DNA of 64,000 nt from Mikania micrantha (taxonomy: Eukaryota; Streptophyta; Magnoliopsida; Asterales; Asteraceae). The notes beneath the pieces were generated by a model. The model ran no database searches. It saw only the letters and a program-made list of their open reading frames with translations, and was not told the origin of the DNA. The translations under genes and the position numbers were made by a program. Position 1 is the first letter of the stretch. Every line of letters begins with the position of its first letter. The stretch lies in the NCBI GenBank assembly GCA_009363875.1, contig CM018690.1:30858800-30922799 (forward strand), written 5' to 3'. Below are positions 33,611-46,430 of this stretch, piece after piece.

Positions 33611-35837
33611 GGAGAAGGTAACAACTGCGAGAGTGAGGATGCACGATTACAAGACACGTTTAGTAACTTATAACTGGTTAATGTTGTTTAAGAATGTTTA
33701 AACTTAATGTATAATATTATAGTTATGATGTAATATATAGTGTGTATGGTTTGCCATGGATGCATGATACCAAAGTAACAATCAGTCACACCCATCTCTG
33801 CGACCTCACCATCAAGCTTTCGCGACACGATACAACAGTTACCGACTTCATACGTCATTCAGTGACTATATCAGGTAAAGTGAGAGATGGGGGTGTGACA
33901 ATTGAAGTTGACTCGAGTGGGCGGTCAATAGAGAGTAAAAAAAATTTATCTACTTTAACTAAAATTTTTAAAATATTGTGCTAAATGTAATTTAATTTCA
34001 GGAAGGAAAAGTGATAGAATAGCATCCAAGTCACTTAGTAGATTCACAAACACAAGTAATTCTCTTGTTGAAATAGATTCAGATGATGATACCAATCAAA
34101 AACTTGACTGTGCAGTTGATGTCATCAAAAGGAGAAAGAAAAGATAGGTATTTTTTTTAATCAGGTTATTAAAATAATCTATTTAAAATGTTAAGTTGCT
34201 TAGACTTTTTAATACATGACTTAAAATCTAATTCAGATTAGTGTTGACGGTTTTTATGTTTTTTAATACAGTTGTTCATAGCTCAGATAACAATGTAAAA
34301 AGGCGAATGTTAAAAAAGGAAAACAATGTAGACGAGGAAGAGGGTTTGGATATCCCTGTTAAATGGTTTCGAATAGTGAACAGATGCACCCCTAAACAGT
34401 TTTGTAAAGGATTGCAAAGCTTGAAACCAAAACAAAAAGAAGCTGTTAAAAAGATGGGTTTTGGAAAGTTACTTAGTTTTAAGGTAAATGGAATACCACA
34501 AAAAATAGGTCATTATATTGTGGATAGATTGGATGTGACAAGTATGGAAATACTTGGTAGAGAAGGACCAATTAAGGTTAATGAAGAGGCGGTGTTTGGA
34601 TTGTTAGGAGTTCCAAAAGGAGTTATTGATTTAAAAAATGTTAACCCAACCAAGAATCTTTGTAAAAAAATTCAAGAATGGAGAAATTTATATACCAATG
34701 ATTATATCTCTCCTTCTGAATTGGTTAAGAGGTTTACTGAGGCTGGAGATGATGACTCTTTTAATTTCAAACTTGACTTCTTGATGTTATTTCTGAGTAC
34801 AATTGTTGAATGTCATGCGCACGGAAAATGCAAGTTAGATGTTCTCAACTATTTAGCTGATGATACCGATATATCAAATGTAAATTGGTGTTCTTATATC
34901 ATTGATTGCATAGAGAAGTGCAAATCTGGATGGTTACCAAATACAAAATCTCCTTTTAAAGGTCCTCTAGCATTGCTTACGGTACGTTTTAATGTTTTTT
35001 TTGCTTAATTATAATTTTGTAAATTTAAAAATTCACTAATTATGCAACTTTTGTGTTTATTTTCAAAGTTGTTGTATGTTGACAACGTACAATGCAAGGG
35101 GATGAATGTGGATCATACAAAAGCACCAATTGAATTTTGGAATATGGAGAAACTTAAGCAAAGGGAAGCGTTGGAGTTAGTAGAAATATCAAAAAGCGGT
35201 GATCTGGTACTAACAATATATAAGAACTCATATTGTAATATTATATATTATATAAAAATATAAACTAATTTTGAATGATTTGAGTTATAGGGGAACATGA
35301 TTGATCTAGACCGTATGCTTGATCAAACAATATGCAACAAAAAAAGGTTTGAGAGAGCAATAGTGAAGCAAATTCAAAAAGAACCAAAGAATCATATGGT
35401 TAGGCTTATGGCGGAGAAATATGAGAGGATTTTCAATGAAAAGCCGTTCGTTGTTCAACTAAAAGAGAAAGAAGTTATAAATAAAAATGAGGAGGCATTT
35501 AATGTAAAGAAAAATAAGGAGACATCTTCAATTAAAAAGTGTACAGTGTTGAGTGATGACACTTTGGGGAGTGGGTTACGTGATGATATAGACGACCGAA
35601 TTATGGATGTTTGTTTGGAAATAAACATGCGTAGACAAAAATGGATAGAAAGTGACGATGACGAAGAGGATGTTGATCTGGAAACGGGTAAAAAAAATAA
35701 TGAAGATACTGATGACAACAATAATCATGAAGTGGACTTAGGTTGCCCAAGTTTCAGCCTCGGTTTTACTCAAGAACAACATGAAAGAAAAGGGCATGAA
35801 CAATCAGGTACAAGTATGTATTCTAATTGATATTGTT

Positions 35838-36275
35838 TTTTATGGGACACAGATGTAAGTTAATGTAAATAAACAAAATGTGACAGCTTTTATATATTAA
35901 TAACAATATCTAAATTTAAATTGTAGAGAAACCAGAAGGAGAATCGAAAGACAAGTTTCAAGGTTGCAAGTTGGGTGCAGAGACAGAAGGTAAAGATGTA
36001 ACCAAAGTTTCAGGTATTAAATGATTTTTCAATTAAATTAAGTTAACGTTACATTTTGTTTTCTATGGGACACAGATGTAAGTTAATGTAAATTAACAAA
36101 ATATGACAGCCTATATATATTAATAACAATCTCTAAATTTAAATTGTAGAGAAACCAGAAGGAGAAACGAAAGACAAGTTTCAAGGGTGCAAGTTGGGTG
36201 CAGAGACAGAAGGTAAAGATGTAACCAAAGTTTCAGGTATGAAATGATTTTTCATTTAAAGTAAGTTAACGTTAC
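35838..36275 (+). repeat. Tandem exon-intron duplication in the Ulp1 gene
   Basis: A unit of about 221 bp is repeated twice. GAGAAACCAGAAGGAGAA (exon start) lies at 35928 and 36149, and the preceding intron with GGGACACAGATGTAAGTT lies at 35844 and 36068. It duplicates a short exon encoding Glu/Lys-rich linker sequence. Confidence 0.9.
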
Positions 36276-39200
36276 ATTTGAAGAATCTATAAAACATTGA
36301 CGTAACACACAGGTGACAAAGTTTGCATAGACAAACCAGATCAGGTTCTCAATCAACGAGTTGTGGTTGATGAATTTCCAACCTTTAGTCTTGGATTAAC
36401 ACAGGAGGGAAACCAAGAAGAATATAATAAAATTATAGGTATATGTATGTAACATATATGTAGTGTTTTCTTTAGATTTCAGTTTGCGCTTTATTTAATT
36501 AATGTACATATAACAAGCAAGGGATTAAATGAAAAGTAAAATGGGTAATTTTTTGAAGTTAAATATAGATGTAATTTGCTGTAAGACATTGATTTATGAC
36601 CAATTGATTTAAAATGTAAAATATGATTAAAAGCAATTATTTGTAGTGTAAGTTTGTGTAAAACATTGATTGAAGAACAAAGTGCCCTACAAAATTAATA
36701 TATGTAGTGCTTTCTTCAGATTTGATTTTGTACTTTTTTTAATTAATTTACATATAACAGGCAAGGGATTAAGTGAAAACATGAAAGCAGGTGTTGTATC
36801 TGAGAATGTTACTATAGCTGATCGTAAGTTTGTGGGGAAGACAAAGAAAGGTACAAAACTTAAATTGAAAAATATGATGTTTATTTAAATTAATGTTATT
36901 GTAATTTGATTTAATATATATATATAAAGTATGTAAGATTTTTCTTTTTGGCAATGTAAGTAGCTTTGAGTAGTTTAACATGTAGATTTCGAGACATGCA
37001 AACTGATGGTTTTGATTACATTAATGCAGATATATTGTTGGAAAAAAACAGTGCAAATGTTCCTAAACAAGGAGGTTTGAAGGACATTGAAAACGAAGTT
37101 GTGCAAGACAGTTGTATGAAAGCAGTCATGCTAAAAGATGAAATACCCACATTTAGCCTTGGGTTAACACAGGAGGTGAGACGAGAAGAAACCAACAAAT
37201 TCACAGGTTTGCATATAACTACAATCTATAAAAAATAAGGGTCAATGTATATAAGTGATACTTTTGATCTGTTGATACCATATTTTCTGATAATGCAAAC
37301 ATAGGACAAAGGGAAATAGGTGATGACAAAACTATGACTTTTGTGGCTGATAAGATGAATGCAGCAGATGGAAAAATGATGGGCAGGTCAAAATCAGGTA
37401 AAAGGCTAAAAATAAAGTGTCTATTGTGTTATTGTAGTTGATGTTCGGTTGCGTTGCTTTAATGCAGAAATAGTAGCAGAGAAGTTTGGTGCAAGTGGAG
37501 CTATGAATGAAGGAATCAATGCACCACGTCCTAAGGTGGGGAGGTGGACAAAAGCAGGTAAAAGTTTTGTATGGTTTTTGGTATTATGTTAAAATGTTAG
37601 TTTATTATAAAGTAATGTAATAAGCCATTTTAATGTTCACAGATATATTGGCGGAAAAAAGAAAAGCAATGGCTAAAATTGAGGCAAAAAAAGGTGACTC
37701 AGAAAACAAAATCAAAGTTGAGCCAAAACAAGGATTGATGAATCAAAATGTATCCGAAAAAGGTAATAGTGTTATTATAAGAAAATGATGTAATTAAGAT
37801 TCAGATTAATGTAAGACAATGTAGTAAATGTATTAATGTCAGTAGGTTGATACATTAGTTTTTGCTGGACATGTTTTAATGTTTATGGGTATTACGTTGA
37901 TATAAATGTATTCACAACATACAGTAATTGCATTATAAGCAGGAAATGCAAGTAAGGTTGATATTAATGTAAAATGGCGTAATGTAAGTCGGTAGTTTAT
38001 TTTTTGGTGGTCCTGTATTGATTGTTACGGTTGTTATGTAGATATAAAAAACCTGACTAATATAATAATTGCAGAAGCTAAGACAACGAATGTCGAGTCA
38101 AAAAAAACGGCCAACATGGACTCTTTAAACAATGACATTACAAAATCAATGGAGGCAATTGAAGTAACAGGTCAATCAAAAATTGGTCAGTATTTTACAA
38201 ACTCTTTTGCAAATTATATATTAAAATATAAATTATGTAATTGGAAAACAATGTAGCTTGATATTCAAATTCTATCAGTTTAGTTTATAGTGTTATAACT
38301 TGATGTAGGCAATTTTTCTAATAATGAAAAAGACTGTTATAACTACATACATTTAATAAAAATAAGTCATGTGGTTAACACACATGATAAATTCTGCAGA
38401 AATTGAGACCACAACCAATGCCTCGATGACCCAAACTAAATTATAAACATATTACATCGTACTTGTTTTTATTTTTATTAGAAGCATCTAAAACCATTGA
38501 TTAGACAGTCGTCGTTAAAAGTAAGCGTTTAAAAGGTGTTTCAAGGGAATGCAAGTCACCATACTTGCTACGAGAAGTTGAAATTACTAATAGGTGCAAC
38601 AAGGAGGAAAATTCAGTATGGGATTACATTGTTAAACTATCGGATGAGTAAGTTTAAATTATAAATTTAATTATTAAGTTGAAAGTTTAAACATAGTGGG
38701 TGATTTCACATACTTGTTGAAACCAGAAAACAACCCGCAAAGGGATCAAAAAAAGTTGTGTTAGGATCAGAAGAAGCAAATTCAGACTGTAATGAAATGT
38801 AAGTTGTTTAGTTATTTTTTTATATGATACGTAACTTGCTTAGTACTTGATTTCACTAAACATATTATAGGGAAGTTATTTTTGAAACAAGTAATGGACC
38901 GATGACTGAGGCAAAGTTTTTCAAGACATTAATACCTGGGAACAGAATATATGGGGAGCTCATAGATTGTTGGGCAACAGTGTTAAACACAGAAGAGAAG
39001 CTCCGTAGTCCAGACTCCCCATATCGATTATTTTGTGGACACCAGGTTTTTGTAAGTTTCTGATTAACAAGACAATATTAAGTATAAAATATCTGGTACA
39101 TTTCTTTAGCAAAGTAAATTATACTAAACATTTGTATAATGTACATTCAACAGCTTAAATGGATGTTTACTGCGCCGAAAACAGATGAATCAGTTCGGTT

Positions 39201-39823
39201 GGTGGCGTTAACGAAGATGATGTTTGACGCAGTGGGAAGGGTGGAAAGCATGAGGGCTTTAAAAAGCTACGATATAGTGATAATTCCTCTGCTTGAAAAC
39301 GATCACTTCTATGTGATGGCATTTGATCTTAAAAATCCAGGTATCTATTTACTAGATAATATGGATAGAGACGAAACAATTGTTTCGATTAAAGATCATA
39401 AAGACTACTACAAAAAGGATACCCCATATAAAGTGGTAAGAAGATGCCAAAAAAATTTATATTTATTTAAAGTAATCACAGTAACTAATTTAAGTCTAAT
39501 AAATTTTGCAGAAACATATGTTTGTCAGGTATTTAGAGAAATTCCAACATCCTAGAGCAGATAAAATATCTATGCAGAAAGTGACAAGGGTTGATTTACA
39601 GTGGGCTACAATAGGAAATATCACTGATTGTGGTATATTTGCGATGAGACATATGGAGATGTTCATGGGTAGCCACTGTAGGAATTTTGATTGCGGGTTT
39701 AAGACGTCAGAAAAGCAGGTAAGAAGTCAAATTCAAACTCTTCGTAAGAAATATGCATGCAGGATTTTACTCTCGGATATAAATGTCCAGAAGCAAAAAT
39801 TGTTAGCTAAGGTTGGTTTGTAA

Positions 39824-41549
39824 AACAATTCAAAAACACGTGTTAATGTTTGGTTAATTTGTACTGATCTTGAATAGACTTTGGATGGTGTAAACTTTTG
39901 GAACATATGTGTGTTGGAAAATTGTTTAGCAGACAGTTACATCTACTTAATTTGTACTGATCTTGAAGAGACTTTGGATGGTGTAAAATTGTTACGTATG
40001 TATATAGAGTATTCTATGTAGGTTTCTGATTAGAAAAAAATCGTGTCATTGTAGTTTCATGTATAATTATTTAGCAGACAGTTACATCTACTTACATTTT
40101 TTCTTGCAGACCGTCAATAATTTTTTTTGTATAACTGAGGTGGTAGGATGGCGTAACCTTTTGGAAAATAAGTGTTTTTGGAACTTAGAGGTCAATTCTG
40201 AAAGTAATATTATAATAGAATTCTTTTATTATCATTTCACATAAGACAAAAAAATTAGAAAAAGTTGTATGACATTGACATAAAGTAGTTGAGATTAGGT
40301 ATATAAAAATAATAATGAAATGTACTTCTTGTACTTATGGTAGGGTAAGGCACTTTTATGGACATGCCATTTCAATAAAGTACACAATAGGTATAGCTAA
40401 AAAATAATATTAAAAGTACAGTATCTAGTAGTCCTTGTAAGAAAGTGTATGTTTTCATTTGATAAAACATCACAAAAAAGGTCAAACTAAATAAGATAAC
40501 TGCAACTTTTTTTTTGTACATAGAACTTTGTAGCTGCACCTTTTTTTTTAATGTAGAACTTTTTGTTTAAAACATGGTTAACAAGTAAGTGTTTTAAACA
40601 AATAAGTAGATGTAATTTCATATTCAGTTTTTTTACATGTATTAACAAAACCTCGGTGTAATTTACTGTAAGTGAATATTAAATTTTCTAACGGGTAACT
40701 ATAAGTAAGTTCATCCACATGGTAATTAATGGTTACGAAATAAGACTAGAATGCGTCTAATACTACTTTAAATTAATGATATCACCATAAATAAAAACAT
40801 CATCTGTAGGTGTTCTTACAGTAAATACAATAGTATTTGAACCATGAAACGTAAAACGCTTATAGCGATACTTTCTAAAAAACACAATGTAGTATTTTAT
40901 TAAAATTAACTTATTAACACCGAAAGAGAGCTGCAACTTTTTTTTCTATGTAGAACTTTGTGTTTAAAACATGCATACACACAAAGTGTAAGCAGATGTA
41001 ATTAAATACTACATTTTATTCATTATTGTGTTTTACACATTAATGTAAGTTACTATAAGTTACCTTGCTTGTATTCAAAACATTAGTGTAAGTCCCTGTA
41101 ACTGAAGATTACATTTCAAAACTGTAAGCGGGAGAAATTTAATGCAAATGGTTTGTAAGTTGTAAGTACAACAAATTACATTAATGATGTCACAAAAAAT
41201 ACATACATCGTTTGTAAGTTGTTCGTACAGTCAATTACATTAGTATTTGCCCAATGAAACGTAAAACGCTTATAGCGATACATTCTAATGTACGCAGGAC
41301 TAAAATCCTACAATCACATCAAAAAATTACACACATGTGACACTATCTTACAGAAACATTAACAAAAAGTGGTTAATTCCAATAACCAACAAACCATAAA
41401 ATATTATGTAATATTTTAGTTAAAAATATTATGTAATATTTTAGTTTAAAATATTATGTAATATTTTTTTTAAAATATTATTTAATATTTTAGGTTCACA
41501 AAAATCGTTTCATGGCAAACCAAAAAAACATAGGTCGTCGGTAGAAAAC
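39824..41549. other. Region between the two convergent MULE genes
   Basis: About 1.7 kb, AT-rich, no gene. It contains AATATTATGTAATATTTTAG palindromic repeats (41395-41490), two copies of CGTAAAACGCTTATAGCGATA (40847 and 41261) and copies of TAGAACTTTGTGTTTAAAAC (40954). The last is also found at about 44443 and 45108 near the other end of the element. Confidence 0.6.
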
Positions 41550-44500
41550 CTACTTTTCAGATGTTGATTCCCCCACACTTGCTTTCTTTTTGCAATTCCG
41601 AGAATCATGGAAGGTTAACTGATTGCATGAACGACACATTCTGGGATTCTTTTTCGAATTCTCAATAGCCTTCTCTCCAGGTCCAACTAAACGCCTATTC
41701 GTACCACATCCCTTGTTACGAATGCCATGAGGAGGTAACAGGTCTATAGTTTCTTCATCATGTTGGCCAACCAAATGTTCAATAACACATTGTTTTTTTT
41801 TTTGAAGTTGATGAAGCTGGAAAATTGTCAACTAATTCCCTCTTCAAATCCTTCATCTTTTGGTGAAAAGAGGAAAGTCCATCCACATTAAATGCCAAAT
41901 GATCCACACATTCATTAAGACAGTCAGCCACATCATTCCTCAGAACCGAAACTTCTGAATTATCAACACTAAGCCTTTGGGAAATGCTATAAACACGGCT
42001 TGGTAGACTCAATTTCCTCCAACGGTTTGAAATGTAACGATCAGGGATGTTTTTTATTTGGTGCAGTCTAAAGACACAGAATATATGACGACATAGATAA
42101 CCAACACGAGTGAATCCCATACAGGAACATTCATATGAATGCTCTAGCATATGAACAGAAACCTGCAATTATAAAAATAAAGTCATTAAAATAACATGTT
42201 GACTACAGGTTTATTGATTATGTAGAGCAATTAATGAGGGTAAAAATATAATACCTTAAAATGGTTGACAAAGTCACTCCTGTTGTCCATGTGTGAAACT
42301 GTGAACACTTTGAAATTTTCAACCAAATCAACATTAGTGATAAAACAATTTATCATGCACTTATATATCTCTTTTTGAACATCTTTGAAAATTGTTTGTG
42401 TGTAAATCTTAGCAGCATGAACTTCCAATTCTAATCCTGTTTTGAAAACACATGTGGTACTCTTTGATTTGAAATCTGCCACCCTTTGATTGTACCTCTG
42501 ATTGTCTATAGCGGTGTCAAAACACATCAGAAATTGAACAAGTGTGTTGGTGCTACCAGATGTAACCTTAAACATTGAGTTAGAACTCTCGCAACGAGAT
42601 GTAGTCTTCATAAGACAACACATGGGAATGTCACGGAAATAACAAGGCACCCAAAGTTCACGAATAGAAAACATTTCATTTAACCAAATGTGGTTTTCAA
42701 GTGCATACTCAGCCATCAGATTATGCCATTTTTCTTCAAAAGTAGCAGTAGAAATGTAAACATTCCAAACTAACTTATGTAATCTTGACCGTATATTTGA
42801 ATTATTAATCAAATCGCCAGATACCTAAAAATACAGATCAACAAAAATTAAAAATACTATTTGTATGAAGTATTTGTTTTGTAAATTAAAAATATACAAT
42901 ATTGTGATATAAATGTAAGTTGATGTAAATAACAAAAATATTACTTATAGAATTCATACAAATACTACGTTGATGTAAGTTGATGTAATTAACTAAAATA
43001 TTACTTGTTGAATTCATACAATACTAAGTTGATGTAAGTTGATGTAATTAACTAAAATATTACTAATGATATCACTGTAACTTGATGTAAGTTGATGTAA
43101 ATTAACATAAACTTAGGTCTACCATGTCTATATAATCATAAGTATCATAAAATATACTTAAAAAAAAATACCTTAGATGGCAATTTTTTCATGATATGCC
43201 ACATGCAAAGACGATGCATAGATTTAGTAAAAACATTTGGGACGGCAATCCTCATTGCAGGGTCTTGATCTGACAAAACTAATCGAGGATGTTTAACATG
43301 AATCTTCAAAAAAGCCTCAAGAAGCCAACAATACGATTCAACTGTCTCATTGTGAATAAGACCTGCCCCAAAGGTGACGCATCTTTTGTGGTTATCAACA
43401 CCCGTAAAGGGGACAAAAATCATGTTATACATGTTATAAGTTTATAATTTTACAGTTAATATACATTCAACTGACTATACAAAAAATATACAATAACATA
43501 GTATAGAAGCTTACTTGTTCGTCGAATAGGTGGCATCAAAGGCTATAACATCCCCAAACAACTGGTAACTAAGTTTTGAAACATCATCAGCCCAAAAAAT
43601 AGCCTGCAAAACACCTTCAAAATGATATACTTCAAATGCAAAATTGTGAAGGTTTTTGGCACGGTCCTCTAGTTTCTTCAATACCAGCTGCACGTCACGC
43701 TCTCCAATGAACATTCTAATATCACGACTGACATTCTTGTAGGAATTCCGAGTGCCACGCATGTTGTGGTGACCACCTTTCAAGGAAGTTTGTAACCGAT
43801 GTGCTACAGTTGCACCCACCCTGTTTAGACTCATTGCATGAACAAAGTGCAGGTCATCAAAATTAAGATGCTTCCCTTTACGGGTTAGATCCATGTTTTC
43901 AGAAGAAACTAACTCATGATTGTGATTTTCAGAAAATTCATATAACTCATAATTAGTAGTTCCTTTTATGCCTCTCAATCTAATAAGTGCCTTACAACCA
44001 GTAACTTTAAAGCAACTAGATCGAGCTCCAAACATTGAAGCAGGATGGACTGAATCAATCATTTTGCCCCTAGGTTTACCTGCTTTGTTACATACCAAAA
44101 CCCTATGAGTTATTTCTCCTTTCCACTTTTTATACCCAGCAACACGAATCTGAAAACCAGACATCTCTCCATATGTTTCATACATCTTGTAAACTTCATC
44201 CCAAGATAAATAAATCTTTCCAACTACAGGCTTAAAATGAGAGCTAACGTCAGGGCACCAGTATCGACTACCATTAGGGGTTTGGTATACCAAGCTACTA
44301 TGACAACCTAAAATAAAACAACAAAACAATATACTCATTGACCAGAAAATGTGGTTAAAAAATGTAATTTTATGTAAGTCAAAATATTACATAATTAGGG
44401 CAGACAATGTGGTTACAAAATAATTCGGAAGTTTTTATCTTAGAACTTTGTGTTTAAAACATGCTAAAACACATCAATGCAAAGTAGATGTAATTTAATA

Positions 44501-45511
44501 CTACTTTTTTTAGATTATTGTAATTAACACATTAATGAAAGTTAATGTAACTTACATTTGCATGTATGAACAAAAAACATTAATGTAATTTCCTGTAACT
44601 CAATATTACATTCTCTCAATGTAACTATAAACAGTGACAGAATGTAGTAAGTTATCAAACACATGGTTTTTATGGTAATAATATTAATGACAACTTGTAG
44701 TCTTTAATTTTTTAAGAAACATTTTTTAAAGATCCGGATTATTTTATTGTGTTAGGACAAACCATGTTGTAATTACTAAGTAGTAGTAAGTAAGAAAAAA
44801 GATGATAACTAGAACAATAAAGGTGTCTGATAATTCTATAGAAAAAAAGTGAATTAAAGTAATATTATAATTCACTTCTTCCATAATCATGTGACAAAGT
44901 ATGGTGTATTGAAGAAAGGACATGACAATTCAATAAAGGTAACAAATAGATATATCTGCAAAATCATATTAAAAAGTACATCCATCTAGTCCTTGTAAAT
45001 ATAAACCCATTATCAGTGAAATAGATGTAAGTTTATGCAAGTCAAATAATACAAAATCAGGGCAAAAAAATGTGGTTACAAACAAATTCAGAAATTTTAA
45101 TTTATGTAGAACTTTGTGTTTAAAAGATGCTAAAACACACACATGTAAAGTAGAACTTTTATGGTAAATAATGTTAATGACAACTTGTTAACCGATGTGC
45201 TACAGTACTGCATAATGATTGTGTGTTAAAAATCTTATTGACTTGATTGTAGTCTTTAGTTTTTATGAAATTTTTTTTCCAGATTCGACCAGGGGAGAAC
45301 AACTTAAAATCACCAAATACCAATATCAAACACCTAACATACCTTGCTGATCGAAACCAATATAACGCAGAGGAGAATCATCTGTTAGTATGCCGAAGTT
45401 ATCAACATCTAGAGGCTCTGGTTGTTCTTCGCGTACAACAGGAGATAATAAATTGGCCGTCTCCTCCAAAGAACAGTTGGTTAATATCAATGGCTGATCA
45501 CCTCCACCCAT
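41550..45511 (-). CDS. FAR1-like MULE transposase, nearly intact
   Basis: Five exons on minus: 45511-45343 (MGGGDQPLIL...), 44307-43515, about 43431-43172, 42824-42255 and 42162-41550. Exons 1 and 2 join in phase through AAG/GTATGT and TTTTAG/GTTG. Domains in order: FAR1-type zinc finger (VLVCNKAG...CKALIRL...ENHNHEL); MULE transposase with first Asp in AFDATYSTNK, second in LSDQDP and a Glu in SRCESSNSMF; SWIM zinc finger CSCMGFTRVGYLCRHIFC; C-terminal knuckle CRSCNQLTFHDSRNC. Two defects appear: a T11 run at about 41793-41803 shifts the frame between the SWIM exon and the tail, and exon 3 lacks an AG acceptor where GTATAACATG would join. Either could be assembly error. It would bind the TIRs and catalyse transposition of this element. 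Confidence 0.78.
42909..43105. repeat. Intronic tandem repeat in the transposase gene
   Basis: Three to four units of about 60 bp built on TTGATGTAAGTTGATGTAAT, AACTAAAATATTACT and GAATTCATACAA, inside the intron between exons 4 and 3. Confidence 0.85.
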
Positions 45512-45892
45512 TTTTTTGATCAAACAATAGTAACATATAAGTGAAGAAACCTGCTCATTCAAAAAAAAATGCGGTTGAAGGTGAAGAAATTTATGCGTAT
45601 AAAAGAAAGAGATGGTAAACAATAGTAATATATAAGTGAAGAAACCTGCTCTTTAAAAAAAATGGGGTTGAAGGTGAAGAAATATCTGCGTATGAAAGAA
45701 AGAGATGATGGGGAAGATGATAATGGCTTTATGTGTACCGGATGGAGGGGGATATATTAATCGATATCAGTAAAAAGCATGGCTCACTAAAGAAACCTGC
45801 TCATTCAAAATGAGTATGGTTTATCTGTTAAAATATTTAATCAAAATGTCATTTATACCCTTCATATATTGATATAGTATTGTACACGTGGC
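45512..45892. other. Subterminal region upstream of the transposase gene
   Basis: Probable transposase promoter and 5' UTR side. A direct repeat of about 80 bp (GTGAAGAAACCTGCTC...TTGAAGGTGAAGAAAT, near 45541 and 45635) lies just upstream of the start codon. No other gene is seen. Confidence 0.55.
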
Positions 45893-45960
45893 ATGCTCTC
45901 ATTAGTTGGAAAGGGTTATACGGTTAACGCGATAAGGAAGGGTTATGTTTTGATCCACAT

Positions 45961-45962
<2 letters not shown>

Positions 45963-46018
<56 letters not shown>
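45963..46018. repeat. TA dinucleotide microsatellite
   Basis: About 28 TA units directly after the MULE right end. It may mask the target-site duplication. Confidence 0.95.
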
Positions 46019-46026
<8 letters not shown>

Positions 46027-46430
46027 TGATATTACTAATCCCTATGCGCTATCAAAAAAAGAATAAGTTATATTTAATTTTAAAAACCAAATCCATATAT
46101 AATTAATGTAGATGTGCCTATATGGCAGACATTCCAATCTATGCATAAATTCGTATTTTCATATAGAGACATAATGACTACGATACATTACGTCATTACT
46201 AATTTCCTATCCCAAATTCCCAATTGAAGTTAGTATTTGTGTTTTATCAATTAATTTATCTACTTGAATCAATTTACTTAGGCAACTATATTGTTTACTT
46301 TAGCCAAAATTGAGTCGTTTACTATATCGAAAACCAATACACATTTAAACCCGAAATCTGAACAACATAACCCATTAAACCCGATATCCGAACACCGAAT
46401 AAACCGAATTCTGTTAGGTTTGGTATTTGG
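46019..46430. other. Unassigned spacer between the MULE and element 5
   Basis: AT-rich, ending in degenerate AACCCGAAATCCGAACACCGAA repeats typical of low-complexity plant DNA. It ends in TTTGG next to the element 5 LTR, the presumed left TSD, whose partner lies beyond the window. No gene. Confidence 0.5.

Larger units (their letters stand above)
30928..33900 (+). mobile_element. Solo LTR inserted in exon 1 of the Ulp1 gene
   Basis: 2,973 bp, TGTGACATTTCG...GGGGGTGTGACA, flanked by a perfect duplication ATTGA (30923-30927 and 33901-33905). Orientation is plus by its donor ACACCG/GTGAGTTTC (intron from 33101) and acceptor CCTTTTTCAG (33610). There is no internal domain or second LTR, so this is a recombination product. 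Confidence 0.92.
30914..39823 (+). pseudogene. MULE-encoded Ulp1-like (C48) cysteine protease gene, disrupted
   Basis: A multi-exon gene. Exon 1 (ATG at 30914) is split after MKTIE by a solo LTR. Exon 2 is about 34002-34149 and shows an in-frame TAG at its end. A large exon, about 34272-34981, encodes a plant mobile-domain-like helical region (VKWFRIVNRCTPKQFCKGLQ). Further exons are 35069-35207, about 35292-35810 and several short ones to about 38810. Catalytic exons are about 38871-39053, 39153-39435 and 39512-39823. The protease core has His in ENDHFYVMAFDL, Asp in YLLDNMD and Cys in ITDCGIFAMRH, the His-Asp-Cys triad of Ulp1/SENP de-SUMOylases. The middle exons repeat a PxFSLGxTQE motif three times. 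Exon phases around exons 2-3 do not join cleanly, so the gene is probably inactive, although the catalytic exons are intact. The role of such proteases in MULEs is not established. Confidence 0.75.
29851..45970. mobile_element. Large Mutator-like element with Ulp1 and FAR1 genes
   Basis: About 16.1 kb, including a later 3.0 kb solo-LTR insertion. The left end (29851-29925) and the reverse complement of the right end (45893-45970) share ATATATAGG, TAACCCTT, a GCG word and CGTATAAC in the same order and spacing, so they look like degenerate TIRs of about 75 bp. Both sit in TA repeats, which hides the target duplication. The two convergent genes recall MuDR organisation (mudrA and mudrB convergent), with a C48-type protease in the second position as in plant Kaonashi-like MULEs. 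Confidence 0.7.
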
